Source: Akkermansia muciniphila
GTDB taxonomy: Bacteria; Verrucomicrobiota; Verrucomicrobiia; Limisphaerales; SIAT01
Length of the DNA: 40,798 nucleotides
Reading direction: 5' to 3'
Assembly: GCA_945860945.1 (NCBI GenBank)
Contig: CAMASG010000019.1
Coordinates: forward strand, 1 to 40,798
Both the position numbers and the translations under genes were made by a program. The notes under the pieces were generated by a model. It ran no database searches. It worked only from the letters and a program-made list of their open reading frames with translations, and was not told the origin of the DNA. Every line of letters begins with the position of its first letter. The first letter of the stretch is position 1. Below are positions 1 to 8,538 of this stretch, in pieces.

Positions 1-299
1 TCCTTCGTCGTGACGCGCGTGAGCAATTCACTCTTCGCCGCGTTGCCCGGCACAATGGCAACCGCGCCCGACTTCGCTGGCTTAAGCGCCACCTCGCGCA
101 CATCGAGTCGCAGTTCCGACTTGCGCGCCTTCTCATCCGGCCCGTGACACGTGAAACAGTTCTCCGAAAGAATCGGCCGGATATCGCTATTGAAATCCAC
201 CTTCAGCGGCGCTGCCGACGACATCGACGCGCCAACAACGACCAACGTCATCATTGTTCGCGCGCTGAATCGGAGACGAGGCGAGGCAGAAATCTTCAC
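1..299 (-). CDS. PSCyt1/DUF1549-DUF1553 family protein, N-terminal part (runs off left edge)
   Basis: Minus strand reads (GTG)KISASPRLRFSARTMMTLVVVGASMSSAAPLKVDFNSDIRPILSENCFTCHGPDEKARKSELRLDVREVAL..., with a CFTCH motif closely resembling the N-terminus of the 1767-4256 product. GTG at 299-297 overlaps the DUF1501 stop (GTGA); an internal ATG at 254 is an alternative start. Confidence 0.85.
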   Translation of the reverse strand, partial: MKISASPRLRFSARTMMTLVVVGASMSSAAPLKVDFNSDIRPILSENCFTCHGPDEKARKSELRLDVREVALKPAKSGAVAIVPGNAAKSELLTRVTTK

Positions 300-1762
300 G
301 CGATAATTCCCTTCACCACTTTGCCGTGCACGTCGGTGAGTCGGAAGTAACGGCCTTGAAATTTGTACGTGAGCCGCTCGTGATCGATGCCGAGCAGATG
401 CAGGACGGTGGCTTGAAAATCATGCACGTGCACCGGATCCTGCACCGCGTTGAACGCGAACTCGTCGCTCGCGCCGTAGCTGATGCCGGGCTTCACGCCG
501 CCGCCGGCCATCCAGATGGTGAACGCGTACGGATGATGATCGCGGCCCCACGTCTTCTTGTCGTCGATGTTTCCCTGACAGAATGGCGTCCGCCCAAACT
601 CGCCGCCCCAGATGACGAGCGTGTCATCGAGCAGTCCGCGCTGTTTCAAATCCTTCACCAGCGCCGCGCTCGGTTGGTCGGTGTCTTTGCACTGGATGGC
701 GAACTGCGTGGATAGATTGCGGTGATGATCCCAGCCCGCGTGGAAAAGCTGCACGTGCCGCACGCCGCGCTCCGCGAGTCGACGCGCCATCAGGCAGTTG
801 TAGGCGAAGGATCCCTGCCGCGTCACATCCGGCCCGTACATCTCGAGCACGGACTTCGGCTCCTTCGAGAAATCGGCCAACTCCGGCACGCTCGCCTGCA
901 TCCGATACGCCATCTCGTATTGGGCGATGCGCGTGAGAATTTCTGGATCGCCGAACTCGCGATGCTTCAGCTCGTTCAATTCCTTCACACCATCGAGGAC
1001 CTCGCGCCGCACCGCGCGGCTCATGCCGGCCGGGTCGTTTAAATACAACACCGGCGAACCGCTACCGCGGAACTGCACGCCCTGATATTTCGACGGCAGA
1101 AAACCGTTGCCCCAGTAGAAGTCGTAGAAAATCTGGCCGCAACTCGCCTCCTTATCGCGGCTCGTCATCACCACGAAGGCGGGGAAATCCTGCGTCGCGC
1201 TGCCGAGACCGTAGCTCGTCCACGCGCCGAGACTCGGCCGGCCCGGCTGCTCCGCGCCCGTCAGAAAAAACGTAATCGCCGGCGCGTGGTTCACCTGCGT
1301 CGTGTGCATCGAATGAATGAAACATAGATCATCCGCCACGCCCGCCGTGTGCGGCAGCAAGTCGCTGATCCACCGGCCGCTCTTGCCGTGCTGACGAAAC
1401 GGCGCGAAGGCCGGCAGGACTTTCTTGTCCTTCTGCCCCGCCGTCATCGTCGAGAGCCGCTGGTTTTTGTGGACCGAATCGGGGATCTGTTCGCCTCGCA
1501 GCTTCTCCAAGCCCGGCTTGTAATCAAACATGTCCACGTGCGGCGGCGCGCCGTTCTGCAGCAGATAAATAACGCGCTTGGCCTTCGGCGCAAAATGCGG
1601 CAACTCCGGCAGGCCGCCGAAACGCTTCGACGCGGACGCGGGCGCGGCGTGCAGCTCTTTTTCCAGCAGCGACGACAACGCTGCCGTGCCGAGGCCCATC
1701 GCGCCGCGACCGAAAAACTGCCGGCGGGTGAGATCGACTTGACGTTCTAAAAGCGGGTTCAT
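296..1762 (-). CDS. DUF1501 domain protein (sulfatase-like fold) with Tat-type signal
   Basis: 488 aa; LTRRQFFGRGAMGLGTAAL twin-arginine start; LVIWGGEFGRTPFCQ...GRDHHPYAFTIWMAGGG typical of DUF1501. Confidence 0.92.
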   Translation of the reverse strand: MNPLLERQVDLTRRQFFGRGAMGLGTAALSSLLEKELHAAPASASKRFGGLPELPHFAPKAKRVIYLLQNGAPPHVDMFDYKPGLEKLRGEQIPDSVHKNQRLSTMTAGQKDKKVLPAFAPFRQHGKSGRWISDLLPHTAGVADDLCFIHSMHTTQVNHAPAITFFLTGAEQPGRPSLGAWTSYGLGSATQDFPAFVVMTSRDKEASCGQIFYDFYWGNGFLPSKYQGVQFRGSGSPVLYLNDPAGMSRAVRREVLDGVKELNELKHREFGDPEILTRIAQYEMAYRMQASVPELADFSKEPKSVLEMYGPDVTRQGSFAYNCLMARRLAERGVRHVQLFHAGWDHHRNLSTQFAIQCKDTDQPSAALVKDLKQRGLLDDTLVIWGGEFGRTPFCQGNIDDKKTWGRDHHPYAFTIWMAGGGVKPGISYGASDEFAFNAVQDPVHVHDFQATVLHLLGIDHERLTYKFQGRYFRLTDVHGKVVKGIIA

Positions 1763-1766
1763 CGCA

Positions 1767-4256
1767 TCACTCTTTCGTAATCACTTCGTCGAGGTTCAGA
1801 ATCAGGTTGCAGAACGCGGTCCACGCAGCGTGCTCCGGCGCGGGCAGCTTCTCGTTGCGCGGCGATTCGCCGACCTTCAACAACTTCGCGGATGCAACAG
1901 GATCGGCGACGAAGGCCGTGCGCAACTTCGCAAGTCGCGCGGTGAGCACGCGTTGTTCAACCTTCGTCGGCACACGCGCAGCGGCGAGTCGGAAAGCGAA
2001 TTCGATTCGCGCCTCGTCTTTGTCAGCAGAAGCGATGACGCGTTCGGCCATCGCGCGCGCGGCTTCGACGTGCGTGGTCTCGTTCAGCGTAGCGAGCGCG
2101 TGCAGCGGCGTGTTCGTGCGCGGCGATTTCACAGCGCAGACCTGACGGTTCGCCACGTCGAAGAACATCGTCGGCCCCACAATACGCCGCCAAAAAGTGT
2201 ACAGACTGCGGCGGTAGAGCGCCTCGCCGTGATCCTGCGTGTAACGAATCTGGCCGAAAGTGGCCTCCTCCCAAATGCCTTCGGGCTGATACGGGCGCAC
2301 CGGCGGACCGCCCACCTTCTCGACCAGCAGACCGCTCACTGCGAGTGCTTGATCGCGCAGCATCCACGAAGGCATGCGAAACCGCACGCCGCGCGCGAGC
2401 AGACGATTCTCCGGATCGCGCTCGATGAGCGATGCGCTCGCCTTCGACGTTTGCCGGTAAGTGGCGCTGGTCACGAACAGCCGGTGCAGCGCTTTCACAT
2501 CCCAACCCGTGCGGAGAAATTCCGTGGCGAGCCAATCGAGCAACTCGGGGTGCGACGGCTTTTCGCCCTGCACACCGAAATCATCGACCGTCTTCACGAG
2601 ACCGTTGCCGAAGAAAATCTGCCAGTGACGATTCACCGTGACGCGCGCGGTGAGCGGATGCTCCGGCGAGACGAGCCAGCGCGCGAGGCCGAGGCGATTG
2701 GTCGCCGCTCCCGCAGGCTGCGGTGCGAGATCCGGCGGCACAGCGATAGGCACTTTGTCCGTCGGCTTGTTGTAACTGCCGCGAAGGAGCACGAAGGTTT
2801 CACGCGGCTTGGGCATCTCCTCCATCACCATCACGCGCGGGACGGATTTATCGAAACCGTCACGACGTTCGATGGCGCTACGAAGCTCATCCAGCAGCTT
2901 GCTATAATCGGGCTGCTTGGCTTTGGTGACATTCACCATCTCGCGCAAGCCGGGCAAGCCGCGCTGAGCGGCGGTCTTCTTTAATTCGGCGAGCACGTTG
3001 CCGGAAAACTCCTTCGCCGACGGCGAATCTGCCGGCAGCTTCTTTTCCTCGCGCGGGAAAATCGTCTTCTCGAGGTCGTCCACTTTGACTCCGGCCTGCT
3101 TAACCTCCTCGCGCAATCCGCTGAGTTTCGTCACCTGCTCCGGCGTGAAAAAATCGACTGACGGCGCGGTCTGGCCGTTGCCGCCGCCGCCGTTCACCGG
3201 CGTGTTGTTGAAGAAGGCGAGCAGCGAGTAATAATCGCGCTGCGAGAAGGGATCGAACTTGTGGTCGTGGCAGCGCGCGCAGCCGAGCGTGAGACCGAGC
3301 CAGACGGTCGAGAGCGTCTCAGCTTGATCGAAAAGATATTCGATGCGGTTCTCCTCGGCGATGCGTCCGCCTTCGCCGTTGATCATGTGATTGCGATTGA
3401 AAGCGGTGGCGATGCGTTGATCGAGCGTGGCGTTCGGCAGCAGATCGCCGGCGAGTTGCTCGACCGTGAAGCGATTGAACGGCATGTTCGCGTTCATCGC
3501 GTTCACCACCCAGTCGCGCCACGGCCACATCGTGCGCGTCCCGTCGCCTTGATAACCGTTCGAATCGGCGTAACGCGCGGCATCGAGCCAATCCCAAACC
3601 ATCCGCTCGCCGTAACGCGGACTCGCGAGAAGCCGGTCCACGACGCGCTCGTAAGCGGTGGCGGATTTGTCGGCGAGAAACGCGTCCACCTCCGCCAGCG
3701 TCGGCGGCAGGCCGGTGAGATCGAGCGACACGCGACGAATCAACGCTTCGCGCGGCGCTTCGGACGCGGGCTTGAGATTTTCCTTCTCCAACCGCGCGAG
3801 AATGAAACGGTCCACGTCGTTCCGCGCCCACTTGTCACTCTTCACCTTCGGCAACTCCGACCGGCGCGGCGGCTCGAAAGCCCAGTGCTTGCCCCACACC
3901 GCCCCCTCATCTACCCAACGTTTGAACAGCGCGATTTGCGCGGAGGTGAGTTTGCGTTTCGAATCCGGCGGCGGCATCAGGTCATCGGCGTCCTTGGTCG
4001 TGATGCGCTTAATCAGCTCGCTCACCGCGCTTTTGCCCGGAACCACCACGGGATCTTTCACACGAAGCGCGCTCTCTTTCGTGTCCAACCGCAGCTTCGC
4101 CTCGCGCGATTTCTCGTCCGGTCCGTGACAGTGAAAACAATTGTCCGAGAGGATGGGCAGGATGTCGCGGGCGAAATCCACCTTCGCCGGCGCGGCGCGC
4201 AAACTGCACGGGCCCGCCAGTAGAGTCACCACGATGCTAATGAAAAGCCGTGCCAT
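1767..4256 (-). CDS. PSCyt1 (planctomycete cytochrome C) / DUF1549 / DUF1553 protein
   Basis: 829 aa; signal peptide; [75 protein letters not shown]. Confidence 0.93.
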   Translation of the reverse strand: MARLFISIVVTLLAGPCSLRAAPAKVDFARDILPILSDNCFHCHGPDEKSREAKLRLDTKESALRVKDPVVVPGKSAVSELIKRITTKDADDLMPPPDSKRKLTSAQIALFKRWVDEGAVWGKHWAFEPPRRSELPKVKSDKWARNDVDRFILARLEKENLKPASEAPREALIRRVSLDLTGLPPTLAEVDAFLADKSATAYERVVDRLLASPRYGERMVWDWLDAARYADSNGYQGDGTRTMWPWRDWVVNAMNANMPFNRFTVEQLAGDLLPNATLDQRIATAFNRNHMINGEGGRIAEENRIEYLFDQAETLSTVWLGLTLGCARCHDHKFDPFSQRDYYSLLAFFNNTPVNGGGGNGQTAPSVDFFTPEQVTKLSGLREEVKQAGVKVDDLEKTIFPREEKKLPADSPSAKEFSGNVLAELKKTAAQRGLPGLREMVNVTKAKQPDYSKLLDELRSAIERRDGFDKSVPRVMVMEEMPKPRETFVLLRGSYNKPTDKVPIAVPPDLAPQPAGAATNRLGLARWLVSPEHPLTARVTVNRHWQIFFGNGLVKTVDDFGVQGEKPSHPELLDWLATEFLRTGWDVKALHRLFVTSATYRQTSKASASLIERDPENRLLARGVRFRMPSWMLRDQALAVSGLLVEKVGGPPVRPYQPEGIWEEATFGQIRYTQDHGEALYRRSLYTFWRRIVGPTMFFDVANRQVCAVKSPRTNTPLHALATLNETTHVEAARAMAERVIASADKDEARIEFAFRLAAARVPTKVEQRVLTARLAKLRTAFVADPVASAKLLKVGESPRNEKLPAPEHAAWTAFCNLILNLDEVITKE

Positions 4257-4361
4257 GTCTCGTTTATAACCCAGGAATGGACGGCCGCAAAGCGACTTCT
4301 ATTTAGCCGGCGGACGAGAATCGGCGCGAGGCATCCCTGCATTGAAGCAACAACGCGCTGC

Positions 4362-4877
4362 TCAGCCGAAGATGAACAGTGGCGCGAGCAGGTTCACGTA
4401 AAGCGCCGCGAGCAGATCATCCACCACCACGCCCCAGCCACCGCGCAACGCTTGCGCCTGGCGCACTGGCCACGGTTTCCAGATGTCGAACAGGCGGAAC
4501 GCGGCGAAGACCGCGAGTGTGATAATCCAGCCGTCCCGCGAGAACAGGAACTCCGGCGGCGGCACAAGCCAACCGCCCGCGTGGCTCGTTATCGCCTTTA
4601 TGAAAAAGAGGAACGCGAAACAGAACGGCACGGCCACAATCTCATCCAGCACAACCGAGCCGGGGTCGTGTTGTTTGAGGATGCGTTCCGCCTCACCGCA
4701 GATCCACACCGCGACCAACGCGCCCGCGGTCGCCCCGCCGAGGTAGATCCAGAAGTTGCCGGTCCGCAGCAGCAGCGCCGTCCAGAGCAATCCGCCGAGC
4801 GAACCGAATGTGCCCGGCGCAAACGGAATCCGACCGAGCCCGAATCCTTGAGCGACGAAGAGCAGGAAGGGTTTCAT
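4362..4877 (-). CDS. pgpA: Phosphatidylglycerophosphatase A
   Basis: 171 aa; GLGRIPFAPGTFGSL, DEIVAVPF, FRLFDIWKPWPVRQAQ...GGWGVVVDDLLAALY. Confidence 0.92.
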   Translation of the reverse strand: MKPFLLFVAQGFGLGRIPFAPGTFGSLGGLLWTALLLRTGNFWIYLGGATAGALVAVWICGEAERILKQHDPGSVVLDEIVAVPFCFAFLFFIKAITSHAGGWLVPPPEFLFSRDGWIITLAVFAAFRLFDIWKPWPVRQAQALRGGWGVVVDDLLAALYVNLLAPLFIFG

Positions 4878-4905
4878 CAGAGCGCGGCGGGCGAGGCTTC
4901 GTCGC

Positions 4906-5508
4906 TCACATGTCCTTCAGATAAATCTCGCGGTTGCGCCACATGTAAATCCCGCCGGAGAGAATGGTGAGGATGACCGCGAGCCACTTGGTCAACTCGG
5001 TGAAGCCGCGGCCCCACGAGATGCCGAGCACCTCGATGTTGAAGAACCACTGGCTCCACGCGCCCCATTCGTTGTGGCAGTCCATCACCAGCATCGCGCA
5101 GATGGCGATGATCTGCGTGAGCGTCTTGTGCTTGCCGTAACCTTCGGCGGCGAGCACGACGTTCTTCGACGCGGCGAGCATCCGCAGGCCGGTGATGGAA
5201 AGCTCGCGCGCCACGATAACAATCACCATCCACGCGGCGATGTTGCCGCGGCCGGTCATCGCGATGAACGCGGAGCAGATGAGCAGCTTGTCGGCGAGCG
5301 GATCCATTAGCTTGCCGAAATCGGTGATCAGCCCACGCGCGCGCGCGATGCGGCCATCCATGATGTCCGTGATGCCGGCGATGATGAAGAGCACGAGCGC
5401 GATGGTGTCGTTCACAGGATTGCGGTCGGGATGATGCCACAACACGGCGACGAGGAAGAGCCCAGTCAACCCGACCCGCGCGGTCGTGAGTTTATTGGGC
5501 AAATTCAT
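4906..5508 (-). CDS. pgsA: CDP-diacylglycerol-glycerol-3-phosphate 3-phosphatidyltransferase
   Basis: 200 aa; MNLPNKLTTARVGLTGLF; CDP-alcohol phosphatidyltransferase motif DIMDGRIARARGLITDFGKLMDPLADK. Confidence 0.95.
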   Translation of the reverse strand: MNLPNKLTTARVGLTGLFLVAVLWHHPDRNPVNDTIALVLFIIAGITDIMDGRIARARGLITDFGKLMDPLADKLLICSAFIAMTGRGNIAAWMVIVIVARELSITGLRMLAASKNVVLAAEGYGKHKTLTQIIAICAMLVMDCHNEWGAWSQWFFNIEVLGISWGRGFTELTKWLAVILTILSGGIYMWRNREIYLKDM

Positions 5509-5525
5509 CGCACCAATTATTTAAC

Positions 5526-5578
5526 GCAAAGGCGCGAAGAGGCAAAGGCGCAAATGCAGCGGACGACTCCGCCTTTGC
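5526..5578. repeat. Small direct/inverted repeat between rimO and pgsA
   Basis: GCAAAGGCGC at 5526-5535 and 5542-5551 (16-nt spacing); GCAAAGGCG (5542-5550) is the exact reverse complement of CGCCTTTGC (5570-5578). Confidence 0.7.
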
Positions 5579-5583
5579 TCAAC

Positions 5584-7281
5584 TCACGCCGGCTCGGCGA
5601 TGAGGTCGTAGTCCGTGTGGCCGACAATCTTCACGCTCGCGAATTCCCCGACGGGCAACTTGCCGCGGACGTACACGCGGCCGTCGATGTCCGGTGCATC
5701 CGCCGCGCCGCGCGCAACGAGGAATCGGCCTTTGAGCGCGATCGCATTTTTGTCCACCTCGCGGATAAGCCCGTGCTCCCACGAGCTGATGTTCGCGCCG
5801 GCGAGCTCCTTCGCGTTCGCCTCTTTCTCGACGAGCACGCGCAACGTGCGCCCGACGAACGATTCGGCGACAGCGATTGCCACCTTGTGCTGCTCGGCCA
5901 TCGCTCGCTCGCGACGCTTCTCCCGTTCCTTCTCCGAAAGCTGCGTCGCCATTTTTCCGGCGACAGTTCCATCTTCCTGCGAATAGGCGAAAATGCCGAG
6001 CCGCTCGAACTTCGTTTCGCGGATGAAACCGAGCAGCGTCTCGAAGTGCGCCTCGGTCTCGCCGGGAAATCCGACGATGAACGTCGTGCGCAGCGCGATG
6101 CCCGGGACGCCGGCGCGGATGCGCGTGATAAGCTCGCGGATGTATTGGCCACTCGTCTCGCGGCGCATCTTCTGCAGCATCCCGTCGTGGATGTGCTGCA
6201 GCGGCATGTCCACGTAGCGCGCCACTTTCGGACACTCGGCGATGGTGCGGATCAGCTCGTCCGTCCAGTGCGCGGGATGCGTGTAAAGGAGGCGGATCCA
6301 AAAGTCGCCGGGGATCGCGTTCAACTCGCGCAGCAGGGTGCAGAGCGTGGTGGCGTCCACCGGCAGCGCCTTCGCGGCGGCGTTGAACTTCTCCGGCGAA
6401 GCGATGTTACGCGAATGGTTCGGACGCAAATCGAGACCGTAGTAAGTCGAGTCCTGCGAGATGAGGTTGATCTCGCGCACACCGTCGGCGATAAGCGCTC
6501 GCGCCTCGGCCACGATGTCCGTCTGCGGACGGCTGCGGTGACTGCCGCGCATACGCGGGATGATGCAGAAACTGCACGGGTGGTTGCAGCCCTCGGCAAT
6601 TTTAAGATAGGCGAAATGCCGCGGCGTGAGGCGAAAGCGCGGCGTGGAAACGTCCGGGATATACACGGGCCGCGCGGTGACATCGAACAACGGGCCAGCG
6701 GGCGCGGGCAACAGTGACGGCGTGAGCAGCGATTTGGTGTTGCCGAACTTCTGCGTGCCGCGAATCGACTCTTCGTGGTCGTGCTTCGCGCTGCCCCGCT
6801 GTTTATCGAGAGCGGCCAGCTTCGCCGCGACCTTGGTTTTGGACGCCTTCGATTTCGATTTAGGCGACTCGATGATTTTCGCCGCGCGATGGGCGATGGC
6901 GCGCTCGACGATGTCTCCCACCTGCGTAACCTGATCAATCCCCATGAAAGCGTCCACCTCGGGGAAAAGTTTGGGCAACTCGTCACGAAAGCGCTGGGAG
7001 AGACAACCGGAAACGATGACGGCCTGCCCGCGATTGCGAGCATCGCGCAACTCAGTGGATTCGAGGATGGAATCCACGCTCTCCTCTTGCGCGGCGTCGA
7101 TGAAGGAACAGGTGTTGACGATGACGGCGTCGGCGGCCGCGGCGTCGTTGGTGATCTCGACGCCGGCCTTCATAAGCGAGCCGAGCATGATCTCGGCGTC
7201 CACGAGGTTCTTCGCGCAGCCGAGCGAGATCAGTCCGACCTTCACGGGGCGCGCGGCGATTGTGTCAATTTTACCACTCAC
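5584..7281 (-). CDS. rimO: Ribosomal protein uS12 methylthiotransferase RimO, with lineage-type insertions
   Basis: 565 aa; VGLISLGCAKNLVDAEIMLG; radical SAM CNHPCSFC; IPRMRGSHRSRP; LRTTFIVGFPGETE; C-terminal TRAM-like region. Confidence 0.95.
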   Translation of the reverse strand: MSGKIDTIAARPVKVGLISLGCAKNLVDAEIMLGSLMKAGVEITNDAAAADAVIVNTCSFIDAAQEESVDSILESTELRDARNRGQAVIVSGCLSQRFRDELPKLFPEVDAFMGIDQVTQVGDIVERAIAHRAAKIIESPKSKSKASKTKVAAKLAALDKQRGSAKHDHEESIRGTQKFGNTKSLLTPSLLPAPAGPLFDVTARPVYIPDVSTPRFRLTPRHFAYLKIAEGCNHPCSFCIIPRMRGSHRSRPQTDIVAEARALIADGVREINLISQDSTYYGLDLRPNHSRNIASPEKFNAAAKALPVDATTLCTLLRELNAIPGDFWIRLLYTHPAHWTDELIRTIAECPKVARYVDMPLQHIHDGMLQKMRRETSGQYIRELITRIRAGVPGIALRTTFIVGFPGETEAHFETLLGFIRETKFERLGIFAYSQEDGTVAGKMATQLSEKEREKRRERAMAEQHKVAIAVAESFVGRTLRVLVEKEANAKELAGANISSWEHGLIREVDKNAIALKGRFLVARGAADAPDIDGRVYVRGKLPVGEFASVKIVGHTDYDLIAEPA

Positions 7282-7358
7282 TAGCGGGTCAGCTTACGCT
7301 GCGCACACGCATCAAAGCAATCTTGGAAACTTTTGAAACGAACGAGAGGAACGGCCGA

Positions 7359-7871
7359 TTAACGCTTCCGCAGAGCGTTCGTCGGGTTCGTGGGGATGTC
7401 CAGATACTCCGGCGGCGGCGCGGCTTGGCGCAGACCGGAGCCGAGCTCGGAGAGCGGGTCGGCGGTGCTCTGCCCCTGCCAGTAGCGGAAGGCGAAGTAA
7501 CCGCCAACGAGCAGGCCGAGAATGACGACCATCGGCAGGATGATCATTAAGTTCGCTTTGCTGAGCTGAAGCATCACGGCATCGAGCACGCCACGATTCG
7601 GTGCGCCAACGCCGGAGGCTTCCTTGAACTTTTCAGATTTGCCGAGCTCGACATTGAGTGCCTCCTGCAACGGCGGCCACGGGAGCTTGAGGGCGTCGGC
7701 GTAAGCGCGGACGAACCCGCGCACGTAAATCGGCGCGGCGAAGGAATCCAGCCGACCCTCCTCCACGGCGAGCACCTGATCGCCCCGCATCTTGGTGATT
7801 TCGGCAATCTGCGGGACAGAAAGTTTCTGCTCCTCGCGAGCGAGCCGCAATTGTTCACCAACCTTTGACAT
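7359..7871 (-). CDS. Helix-turn-helix (HTH_25/RodZ-like) protein with one TM segment
   Basis: Start MSKVGEQLRLAREEQKLSVPQIAEITKMRGDQVLAVEEGRLDSFAAPIYVRGFVRAYA at 7871; TM segment LMIILPMVVILGLLVGGYFAF. Confidence 0.85.
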   Translation of the reverse strand: MSKVGEQLRLAREEQKLSVPQIAEITKMRGDQVLAVEEGRLDSFAAPIYVRGFVRAYADALKLPWPPLQEALNVELGKSEKFKEASGVGAPNRGVLDAVMLQLSKANLMIILPMVVILGLLVGGYFAFRYWQGQSTADPLSELGSGLRQAAPPPEYLDIPTNPTNALRKR

Positions 7872-7946
7872 CGGCCTGGAAAATAGGTGAACGCCGCCGG
7901 ATTTACAATCCCAGAAAACCACCCAAACGCGGCGCGCTTGGCGCGT

Positions 7947-8444
7947 TCAACCGCCCCCCTTTGCGTGCGTCTCGGGTTCGCGGCGCGTTTCGGGATGCCA
8001 CCAGCGCGACTTGTTCGACCAGTTGAGGAGATCGAGACCAGGCTTCGGCTCCTCTTCCTTCGGCCAAGTGAGCTGGCAATCCTGACAGTAAAACATCTTG
8101 GAAAAAACTCGCAACGTGACCAACAGTTCGCCCAAGGCGGGCGTGAAGAACTTGCGCGTGAACTGCGGATACTCCACGCGCGAGGCGTGGCATTACGGAC
8201 AACACACGGCCGGAGACATAACGCCATCGGGGCAGTCCCACTCCTTGATCAACCGATGCGCGTCGGCCAGATTCTCCTCCTCCACTTCCACCTTGTGCGC
8301 GGCTTGCGGCTCGGTGAGAAACCAGAATCGCTGCATTCTGGATTCGTCATAGTGTAGTGCGTGGTGTCCGGCTAATTCCAATCGGACACGCAGCGCCTCG
8401 GCTGGCTCGGGGTCGTTGAAGGTTGCAACGGTGATCAATTTCAT
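7947..8444 (-). pseudogene. DUF2007-like + zinc-ribbon protein interrupted by one in-frame TAA
   Basis: 8193-8444 gives MKLITVATFNDPEPAEALRVRLELAGHHALHYDES...DGVMSPAVCCP*. After the TAA (8195-8193) the same frame continues CHASRVEYPQFTRKFFTPALGELLVTLRVFSKMFYCQDCQLTWPKEEEP to 7947, so read-through gives a CPxC...CxxC zinc ribbon. Confidence 0.7.
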
Positions 8445-8538
8445 GGTCCAGCCGACGCCGGAAGCGGCACGAACTCAACTTGAGAGGGGAACGCCTGCAG
8501 GCCCAGCACTCGTGAAAAACCACGCGGCTTCGCGAACG

